Positions 55,424 to 64,000 of a stretch of DNA of 64,000 bases are shown one piece after another. The notes beneath the pieces were generated by a model. It saw only the letters and a list, made by a program, of their open reading frames with translations. It had not been told where the DNA came from and did no database searches. Numbering within the stretch: the stretch's first letter is position 1; each line of letters starts with the position of its first letter. This DNA is from Madurella fahalii. Lineage: Eukaryota; Ascomycota; Sordariomycetes; Sordariales. A program made the translations under genes and the position numbers. Location of the stretch: assembly GCA_029876055.1 (NCBI GenBank), contig CM056876.1, positions 1,426,001 through 1,490,000 on the forward strand. The letters are read 5' to 3'.

Positions 55424-56832
55424 ATGGATGCAGAAGACAGTGCCGATCTGGACGCCCAGGCGGGCACTCCCGCCCTGACCCAGCCGGACCCGCCAGTCTC
55501 GACAACCTCTGAGTCGACATCATCAACGGCAACCCCAACCGCGTCGGGCTCCGAACTGAGTGTCCGGACTCGCCGCAGGCCGATCCCGAGAAAGGGACAC
55601 ACAAAGTCTCGGCGTGGCTGCCTCAACTGCAAGCGGCGGAAGGTCAAGTGCCAGGAGAACCTGCCCGAATGCACCAACTGCACCCGCATCGGCCTGGTGT
55701 GCGAGTACCCCGAGCGACGCTCGACCTCGCCCACGTCGGTCCTATCCACCATATCCGCGCCCTCGGCCCCGCTCCAGTCCACCCCAACCATCTTTACCGC
55801 AGATGACATGCGGTACTTCCATCATTTCCTCATCGCTGCTTACCCCGCGCTTCCCATGCTCGCCGACGACGTGTGGAGGAGTGTGGCATGTCTGTCGCAC
55901 AGTGTTTGTCTCCCCACATCTCTGACCGAAAATACAACAAGGAGCAACTGACCGACCTGTCAAGCATGACTATCTAATGCACGCCATGCTGGGCCTAGCC
56001 GCGTCCCACCTCGACCTGTATGGCGGCAACTGCGCTTCTCAAGCGCTAGCCCACCGCGTCAAGGCCATCCAATCTCTGAACCGGGCACTGAGCCAACCCT
56101 GCACCTCCGCCGCAGAGGCTGACGCCAGGTTCGCCGCACTGTTCTCCTTGACCTTCCAGGCCTCTTGCATGCCCGAGGGCATGCCCGAATTCCTATCCAT
56201 GGTAAGGGGGTGCCATATCCTTGCTATCGAGTCCATGATGGCCTACGATGATTCGCTCTTCAGCGCCTTCACTCAAGAGGGCTATTCCGATAGCGTGAGG
56301 AGGCTCATTGGGACGTCCCCGCTCCAGCTCGACGCCGAGACGGAAATCATGGTCGACGACTTCACCAAGTCACTACGTGCTCTTGCGCCTCTCTGTACTA
56401 GCCCCTTGGAGGTACGATTTCTGGCTGCAACCGAGCGCATTATCAAAGTAGCCAAGGTGTCCGCCGCCGAAGGTCAGTTGCTGCATCATATGGCTCCAGA
56501 GCCAAATGTCTCTCAAAGCCCAGGGCTAATATTTGTGATTAGCTTTTGCTCAGTTTGCTAGTTTATATTCCCTGGTGAACCACGCAAGTAATGAAGAATT
56601 CGCCCCGTTTATAGATCCTGGGAACTACTCCGCCCAGCTCCTGCTCATCCACTTTATACTCATCGAGTTCGGCATCGGCCACATTTCTCTCGGTGACATT
56701 AGAAGGCGCTTTGCCTACCGCAAGATGACTTGTATCGCCTGGATGGAACGGCTCGCCGCCAGCCTACCAGACGAGTACCAGAAGTATGCGGAATGGCCAA
56801 TGAGCTATGTCAGGAGACTAGCTGCTAGGTAG
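55424..56832 (+). CDS. Zn2Cys6 transcription factor (Upc2-like), 425 residues
   Basis: Zinc-cluster regulator. Exons 55424-55903, 55965-56472 and 56543-56832 sum to 1278 nt. A Ser/Thr/Pro-rich leader of about 50 residues precedes a basic GHTKSRRGCLNCKRRKVKC and the rest of the cluster with spacing CX2CX6CX6CX2CX6C (residues about 66-95). After a linker comes the fungal transcription-factor region (about 125 on), with HDYLMHAMLGLAASHL reached by splicing AGT to CAT across a 61-nt intron, and a helical C-terminal half ending RRLAAR. The basic lead-in SRRGC and the LMHAMLGLAASH block are characteristic of the sterol-uptake-control (Upc2/Ecm22-like) group. Target genes are unknown. It ends 24 bp from the RTA1-type gene on the other strand. 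Confidence 0.9.
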
Positions 56833-56856
56833 CCAGCCGGCGCACGACCTCTCTGC

Positions 56857-57963
56857 TCACTTCTTCCTCCCCGGCGAGTCAAGGGGTAGCTCTATCTCGT
56901 CCCCAATGGCCACTCCCTTCCCGCCATCACGTCCGAGGCATGCGCCGGGGTGCCAGATGCAAAACACGCCTGTTGCCACCAGCATCGCAAAACCATCGAA
57001 CACCCAAAACAACCACTCAGTCCTGAACGCATACCCAGTCACACCCCCGGCGAACTCGGCAAGACGGTAGATGCACCGAAACTATTCACGTCAGCCCACC
57101 GAACCTACACCAAAACCACACATACTTTGTCTCTTTCTTTTTTTTTTTAATAAAAAAAGAGATAAAATAATATAAAAACCAATAAAAACTCACCAAGATC
57201 AACACGGCCGATACTGCCTCGGCCACCATCAGCCGCTGCCACCCCACCGGCGCATTCTGCCTCACCGCCCGTAGACCGTCCCCCTTATCCCTGGCGATGA
57301 ACGCGAACCGTGCCAGGACCAGCACGAAGGCCACAAACGCCGCCGTCTGCAGCGCCAGCCCCGCAACGAGTATGTCGACGCCCGTCAGCGCCCGGGGCCC
57401 GTTCCAGTTGGCCGCCGCCGCCACCACCGTCCCCGCGCTCTGGACGATGGCGGCCAGGATGTCGAGCCCGACAAACACGGCCGTAATGTGCCGTGCGTGC
57501 AGGCTGCCGAGGAGGTGGTGGTGCGAGGGCGGCAGCACGGCCTGGATGAGGCGTCCCAGCAGGAGGTAGACGGAGGCGGCTAGCAGGAGGGGGGAGAGGA
57601 CGAGGAAGGAGAGCGAGGTTATGTATAGGGGCTGTTTTTATTTTTGTAACAGAAAGCTATTAGTAGGAGGGACGCAGGCGGCAGTATGGGGTTTAATAAG
57701 GGGAATCTGCTGTGTCTACCCACAAGGTTGGATTGGTTCCGGATCGACCAGCACCGCAACGCGAAGCCGACTGTCTCGGTGATCCCGCTCAGCACGGCGC
57801 AGATGAAGTACCGCGTGCGGTGGCGGATCAGCGTCAGGTAGGAGAGGTAGAGGGCTGTCAGGCCGAAGAGGACTGCGCCAATGATTGCGAGGGAGAAGAC
57901 CGGGGAGTACGACCATACGGACGGGCCCGAGAATACTGGTTGGCTTGGGGCGCCGCTGGACAT
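56857..57963 (-). CDS. RTA1-type seven-helix membrane protein, 300 residues
   Basis: Member of the fungal RTA1/RTM1 family, multi-span proteins linked to lipid translocation and resistance to membrane-active compounds. Exons 57963-57724, 57631-57194 and 57081-56857 sum to 903 nt and give 300 residues. Seven hydrophobic segments are visible, starting WSYSPVFSLAIIGAVLFGL, with the family marker ETVGFALRCW after the second, PLYITSLSFLVLSPLLLAA, the following helix after GLDILAAIVQSAG, and FRCIYRLAEFAGG before the final helix pair (WLFWVFDGFAMLVATGVFC). The C-terminus is a short charged cytosolic tail. All introns are phase 0. The start ATG 57963 gives the usual short polar leader. Transported substrate is not deducible. 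Confidence 0.9.
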
Positions 57964-59043
57964 TATATTATTTTCTCTGGTTTTTTTTCTCTGGTTTTTT
58001 CCCCTTGTCGTGCGGTGGGAGTAGTTGTTTTGGGGTGGGCAGAAGGTTGGGCTTCGCAGTTCGTTAGACTTATTGTTGAGGATAGAACTTGGATGTTGGC
58101 GATGATCTAGGGGGGCTGACGAGGGGCAGCGAGGAGGGTGCGTTGCTGGATGCAGGTCGATTCGGTGTTGTGTCTGCCATCTTAGATTGGGGGTGTCTCT
58201 CTCTGGTTTTATAGAATCCACAGCATCATCTCTACAGGCGAGGCCTTGAGTGTAGCAACGGAAATCATCATTCGAATAGCGAGAGACAGCGGGAAGAGGT
58301 GGCACGGAGAGTATTATGCAATCCGTCGGATTCAGTGCGAGTTGCTGGCGTGGAGGACAGGGTAATTACGGTAACCCATTGTGGCACAAGCGAAGCTCAG
58401 GGTCCAAAGGACTGGCCCACGGTTCATGCCCAGTGCCAGAACCTTGCGTATCAAAGTCAATCACAGACGAGTGTTGGCAATGCATCCAAATCGATGTTCA
58501 TTGAAGGGTACCCTAGTCGTTTAATGGCCGTCCTCATCGCGTTGACCCATCTCGGCAGGCGTGGTGGTGCCTGTTGTTTTGTGATTGGTCGACGCAGACA
58601 GAGCCTCGAAGCGTCGTTGTCAATCCGAGGAATCCGACATGGGACTGGGGGCGAAGCGTCACGCCAAGCACATTTCACGATTTGCATATAATCCACGATC
58701 TAAAAGCTAAGGGATTCCAACCCCGGAGAGAGTCAATATCTTTTTTTTCTCTTTTCTGCCCTAACTGTCTGTGGCGTACCACTACCATGTTTAATGCGGT
58801 TGTGCCTCAGAGCGTAAGAGAGCTCCAAATAAGGATGTCTTGTGTTCGATCCTCTCAAGACTCTTGAAGAGCCACCGCACATATTATCGCAAAGGCGCAA
58901 ATGCAACCCTATCTCGACGGGGAAAGCACGGGGTAAGTAGCAGCAAATATCCGGCAAACTCTGATGGGGAGGTCTCCCAAATCGCCCAATCTCGTTCCAT
59001 AACCGACTCAGTTCCCGCTGGTTTCACTTCAGGGTCCTAGGGG
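57964..59043. other. Intergenic, no gene seen
   Basis: About 1.1 kb between the RTA1-type gene start and the 3' end of the GTPase gene, both on the minus strand. It contains short frames without domains and a GTTCGATCC stretch at 58849-58857 that is not part of a foldable tRNA. Confidence 0.5.
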
Positions 59044-62000
59044 TCACTCTTCGATGTCGAAACCAATGCTGGAGTCGGACGAGTCGTACTCGCCATCATC
59101 CTGGACTTCCCCCTCAAGGAACTCCTCGGGGATGTTGAGCGGCTCAACTTTGATGACACCTTCCTCCAAGTTCGGCGCTCGCCACTGGGCCGCCCAGGCA
59201 AGGACCAAGGTCTTAACGGCCCTCTGCAGCCGTCTCTTCCTGCCCAGCGCTGTGTAGTTCTTCTCAGGAACAGCCTGCAGATTGCCGAGCAGCAACCCAA
59301 TCTGGATCCTCACTTGGCGCACCATGGATCTGGAAATGTCGTCAAACTCCTTGGGAAGGAAGCCAACGCGACGTTTGTACTCGTTTTCCATCCTGGTATA
59401 ACCCTCAAGGAACATGTCTCGGCAGTTTTGTCGGACCTCACGGCAGATTTGCCTCTGCTGCTTTTCGAAGAGACCGTTGCCTAGGACAGGGAGGTTGGCG
59501 GCGGTTCCTCAACAACCATCCGTGTATCTGGAGGCTCACCTGTGATCTTGAGGGCGTCCCTGAAGACAGGAGACAGCCACAGCCCGCAAATCCTCAACTA
59601 ACAGCGGGTGAATTTGAGACGCGCCCTCCGAAATAGCTTTGATAGAATACGCGATCTTGTCACGCAGTTCTTCCTCGATCCCATGCACGGAACTAGCCGT
59701 GTCATCGAAGTGGGGGATTATGTCTGGGGCAGTTTCGCGGATATGGTTCGTCACCTCGCACATGTACTGGCGCCAAATCTCTGAAACATTGTTCATCAGT
59801 GTCTCTTCAGTTCTGGGGAGCTCGCTGTGAAAGAATCCTAACCAATCGTCGAGGAGACTGGCTAGAAACGGGGTACCCCTGAGGCAGCTATTGTCAGTAA
59901 CCTCCAAGCTAATATAGATTCAGCAACCTACAATGACACGGGGAAGTCGTAGTGTTGTCGTCCTACTCCGGCGCTCTGGAAGGGGGCGCCATTCCTTTTT
60001 AGGATAGCTTGATATGTTACCCAAGACATCTTCAGGGTCGAGTTCTCGTTTTCTGGATATTTGTAAACCCAGCGTCTGGCGGCATTGGCTGCCACCGCCT
60101 CGCAGGAATGAAGCTTTTCGTCCTTGTTCCGTAGAAGGCGAAAATTTCTAATCTCCTGAGCGCTACTGTTGAGGAATGCACGAATTTTCTGTCAAGCCTT
60201 GGTTAGTATATGTCATGAGTGTGTAGCAGGAGGTAACTTGCGTTGCAGTACTTCTCGTGGCTAGTTTTGAGTAAAGATTCGACTTCTTGCTTGGAGAAAA
60301 CAACTGCTCCCCGACTGGCGTCGTCAGACCAGCGCTTTATGCCGTGTAACTGCCGCTGAAGCCCACACAGCAGCGAGTCAAGATGCTCTTCACGGTGAGG
60401 AAAGGTCGCCTCTTCCAACCATTGACTCAGCCTCGGAATGCCCGTGTAGCGCTTGGAGGGAAAGCCTGGCATGGGTTTCCTGTCCTTGAGGAGGTCCCGG
60501 AAAGCTGCAGCGCTGACCGGAAGCACCTCAACTGATCCATCGTACTGCTTCCTATCTCGCGCCGCCACACGGGAGAGCTTCTTCTGGCGGCGCGCAAAAT
60601 CGTGGGCAATCCGTTTCTTGAAGTACGAACTTCGAAACCAAACGCAACGATGTTTTTTCCGACTCTCCAACGTTTCCAAGGCTCGGTCGAGCTGCGCTGC
60701 ATCGTTCACTAGCTTCCTCTTCAGCCTGCGCTGCGTGCGCTGGTGTCTCATATGCTCAGCCCGCTTTTCTTTCAGCGATGCTGCCTTTCCGCGTTGTATC
60801 CGGTCTGCTAAGAGAGTTAACTGGGATATTAAAGTGCGAGGAGTTGGCGCCGAGTGGTTGATTACCATCCCTGAGCCAATCTACCCCAGAAGCTGCGGGT
60901 TTAAACCCATCGATGTTCTCTTTCATCTTCGCACAATTTCGGCTCATCGCTTGCAGTTTTCTCTCGGCAGTTTTTAGCTGCTGTTGTATTTCTTTGGCCC
61001 GTACTGAGATGGATTTGATCTTGGCTACGTCGTCCTGCAGCTGGGTATCTTGCCTTGCCTCTCTGGAACCTTTGACGAAAGCATCGCAGTCGATGTCATC
61101 GATCTTGGAGACGACGACGCAGAAGCTCCCTTTGTGGTACTTGCCGTCGAGTTTCATGCGAAGTTCTTGGTATTCCCCCATCAGCTTCACACCAGTCTTC
61201 TCGTCGACTGCACGAATCGCAGGAGTCACGATCGCCGTGACGGAAAGTTCTTGGAAGTATCGCTCGGCAACGGCGGAGCGGCTCCCAACCGTGTCGGAGA
61301 GCCCCGGCAGGTCAACCAAAACAATATCATGCTTGAGGATCTCAGCCTTGATGTATAATCTGACCTCCTCGATCAAAGGCCAGGCGATGATGCCTTCGAG
61401 AGTCGGGGTCGAGTCGAAATAGGGCTTCACGTCAGCAGCGAACTCCTCTGCGTTCGAAGAGTTGATTGCCATCTTTGTCCCAAGGAGCTTAACGATGGCG
61501 TCGTTGTTGCCTAGGACAGATTCTACTATGTTGTCCGTATCCTCGATATCAGTCTCGTCGAGGCCCCAGACGACGCAAACGTTGCCGATCCCCTTGGAAA
61601 TGATGCGAGTAACTTCTTCGATTGCCTCGACACGTTCGTCTTCATTGTCAAAATCTTGTTTTCTCAACTCCTTCCTGTCCTTTACCGCACTCAGAACCTC
61701 CTTCAACTCTTTACTGACATCCTCTTTGCTGCGAAAGATGACATCCGCTTTGAACTCGCGGCCGGGAGTGTTGTCATCATTCCAAGCGATCCGGCACACG
61801 GTTGCAGTGGCGGCCTCCATGCTGCTGGAAGGGAGGAGTCCCAGAAATTCTAGGAGTGCATTCAGAAGCGACGTTTTGCCTACACCTGTAACTCCGGCGA
61901 CGCCGACCAGGATTTCTAGGCTCGTATTTTTCACTTGCAGTTTGGCTACCGGACTGTCAGCAACGGATAACGAAGTTGGGCCAGTGTCACGGTGTATTTC

Positions 62001-62251
62001 CCACCCATCTCATCCATCCATTCGCGAAGCTCATTGCCACATATCAAGTCGAGAACGGCGGCCTTGCCCGGGCCTTCACGGTCGAGAGCGGCACGAATTG
62101 GATCGCGCAGCTTGTGGGAGAATACGAATGCATCATCCACAGCCTGTTGCTTTAGACAAACTCGGGTGTGGATGTCTTCATTGCTGCAAGTGTTCCACGC
62201 GAACTCACTATTGAGCCGTGCCAGGGCAGTTAAAGCTGTATCACGTTCCAT
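59044..62251 (-). CDS. Dynamin-like large GTPase, SLIP-GC type
   Basis: Large fungal GTPase resembling proteins annotated as nuclear GTPase SLIP-GC. Start ATG 62251 (MERDTALTALARLNSEFAW). The first intron (GTGGG donor to GGTAG acceptor, 59 nt) joins WMDEM to AKLQVKNTSLEILVGV. The GTPase domain has P-loop AGVTGVGKTSLLNA, G3 VLVDLPGLSD and G4 VVVSKIDDI. A long charged helical segment follows (KEIQQQLKTAERKLQAMSRN, then KKHRCVWFRSSYFKKR), then a helical stalk-like C-terminal half over several exons (RRWVYKYPENENSTLKMSW; PFLASLLDDWLGFFHSELPR; LLVEDLRAVAVSC). The last exon has EKNYTALGRKRRLQRAVK and an acidic end. It spans six or more exons; inner edges after 60.2 kb are approximate. No transmembrane segment is seen. 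Function in fungi is unestablished. Confidence 0.85.
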
Positions 62252-64000
62252 GTGTACGAGCCGGGTTAGCACTCGGGAGTAATGAAGAGAAAAGAAAACA
62301 AGAGGGAGAGATAAAGGCAATGAGGAGGAAAGGTCGTGTTAGCGGTGCTTATTTGGAAATATATGACCATCAGACTCTTGGTTTTCTCAAACTAGGCAAT
62401 ACGAGAAGGGAATTAAAGGTGGAAAAGAAGCGGAAACAGAGAATGGGGTGGGGGGATAGGGATAAAACGAGTAGGGAGATGGAACCTTAAATGCGGTATC
62501 GCTTGTCGCTTCTTCCTTAAAAGAGAAGGAGAAGGAAGGGGGAGAGGAAGGAAGAGGGAAGGAAAAGGAGAGCAGAAATGGGCAAAGGAACAAAATAAAA
62601 GAGAACGATAGATGAGAAGAGATGGAGGAGAAATGGACGGAGGTGCAATCTGAGCATATATGGTCAAAGCTTTATTATAATTGCCTTCTTTCCTTTTCCT
62701 CTTTCCTTTTTTTTTTTTTTTTTTGTTGGGGGGGGGGGGGGGTTGGTTTGTTTTGTTTTGTTCTGTTTAATGAAAGTAAGGGAGATGATGCCAACGCTGA
62801 GATATCGCTTTTAATAGTATTTATAGTATTTATAGGGAACAAGATACAATCCCATTAAGATACTCGATACTCTTGTCCAGGCAAAATTTTCATGTTATTG
62901 CCAAGTTCACATTGGAAAGGGGCTCAGGGGGGGCCCAGGAGAGGAGTAACCATATCGATGTATAACCCGACGTCACAAGGGAGCAATATACGTTTTGAGA
63001 CATTGCTCAGACGCAATTTATAGAGCTCTACAGAAAACTGGTGGTTTTATTCTCCGCGGGAAACGCAGCCTCGACGGAACCTGTGATCAGGTGGGAAGAG
63101 CTTTACGACCGGTCCCCTGATGTTGACACATCAAGCTAACAGCTAGTCCCCGCATGATAGCAATCCATTACCGAGGTATCCGTATATATAGAACCGGTCA
63201 CAAATTTCAGTCAACAGCCCGGTGTCGTCAGCCTTGGTATGTCGGGACCCCCAGCGTCCCCTGACCTCGAATCCACAGGTGACAACATCTACCAGAAGTC
63301 TCGTCCTCGGAGCAACAACAGGAGGGCCATCCCCACATTCACCAGGAGGCCTTCAGTCCTACGGCTGCCACAGTCAGCTGAGGTAAGTAAACTCCCACAA
63401 CAAGGACCTTACCATCGCCGCTATGCATCGGTTGATCCTATGAGAGCATGCCGTTCCACGATCACCCAGACCGGCTCTTTGCATGTGTAGACGGCAGGGC
63501 ACAGTGACAGACGGCGTTGCCACAAAACGCACAGATCATCATTCAAAGTGTACCAATATGACTATTAGATTGCGGCGCCGAGTAATGGTACGCAGCTCAG
63601 GGCTCCCCGGCGAGCTCCTGTCAGCGAAGATGTTGTCATATTGGCATGACCGGAAAGCCCAACAACCGAGAGACAAAACCGATCAAGCCACACGACCACC
63701 GCCTTGACATCATCGTCCCATCTCTAACGTCCATAGGGGAAATATGAGATCGGCAGCCAGAGGAGGCAAAAGCAGCGGGGGACTCATGGTGACGCAGCCT
63801 CGCGCTAGCGTTGCAGACAACCGAGGCTAACTCAGCCGCGAGACATCATCACTCCCATCATCCCATTTTCCCAAGCAAGGGAGGCCACGTGAAACGGCCT
63901 TACCCACTAGCCACACCGCTTTCCCGTGGGGATTTAGAGAGATCTTCTTGATTCAGTTCTCGACGCAACCGTAAAACAAGCTCCATCATCCCGCATGCCG
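62252..64000. other. Right-end intergenic region with homopolymer tracts
   Basis: 1.75 kb upstream of the GTPase gene and to the window edge. It holds purine-rich sequence (about 62280-62640), a T18/G15 homopolymer pair, and a TATATATAG at about 63184 ahead of a short plus-strand frame at 63239. No domain-bearing gene. Confidence 0.5.
62707..62742. repeat. Adjacent poly-T and poly-G homopolymers
   Basis: A run of 18 T's is followed by GTT and then 15 G's. The pair is unusual in this GC-balanced sequence and is likely hard to sequence accurately. Confidence 0.9.

Noticed and set aside
58840..58870. GTTCGATCC resembling a tRNA B box.
   Set aside because: No matching A box or cloverleaf could be drawn around it.
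63239..63490. 83-residue plus-strand frame with an upstream TATATATAG and an internal GTAAGT.
   Set aside because: No domain, no convincing second exon and basic low-information composition. A promoter-like motif alone is not enough.

Overview
The window is nuclear DNA of a filamentous ascomycete, most likely a Sordariomycete of the Sordariales/Chaetomiaceae type. The evidence is short spliceosomal introns (about 50-80 nt, GTRNGT donors, CTRAC branch sites), GC-rich coding sequence, low-complexity tracts inside otherwise conserved proteins, and families typical of these fungi (HP1, Kch1/Prm6, RTA1, Zn2Cys6 factor, fungal CorA-like, SLIP-GC-like GTPase). The lineage is inferred from gene content only.

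Layout. 1-18 kb is mostly housekeeping: an ABC-A transporter running off the left edge, cytosolic lysyl-tRNA synthetase, a zinc-finger protein with an Ala-Asp repeat, an HP1-type chromodomain protein, a possible 54-residue membrane protein, and nicotinamide mononucleotide adenylyltransferase. 19-33 kb is accessory in character: two related multi-exon protein kinases whose catalytic loop reads HGD, a 70-residue spliced small gene between them, and a CorA-like membrane protein without the GMN motif. 32-36 kb is gene-poor and holds an AT-rich stretch and a 55-bp minisatellite. 36-44 kb carries a PNPOx-like/ferredoxin-reductase fusion, a Kch1-type potassium transport protein and a histidine phosphatase.

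44-54 kb is an endosome and lipid block. Vps27 (ESCRT-0) and a Doa4-type deubiquitinase are transcribed divergently from one 1.2-kb region, so two proteins acting on the same ubiquitinated endosomal cargo may share a promoter. A long-chain acyl-CoA synthetase converges on Doa4. Both Vps27 and Doa4 show an apparent one-base contraction of a C run that throws the conserved reading frame.

55-58 kb has a Zn2Cys6 (Upc2-like) regulator converging, 24 bp apart, on an RTA1-type membrane protein. 59-62 kb encodes a large dynamin-like GTPase of the SLIP-GC type. The last 1.7 kb shows no convincing gene.

Most genes were assembled by joining reading frames at splice sites. For HP1, kinase 1, the CorA-like gene, acyl-CoA synthetase, the zinc-cluster factor, RTA1 and the 70-residue gene, the exon sums are exact multiples of three. 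Other exon boundaries are approximate.
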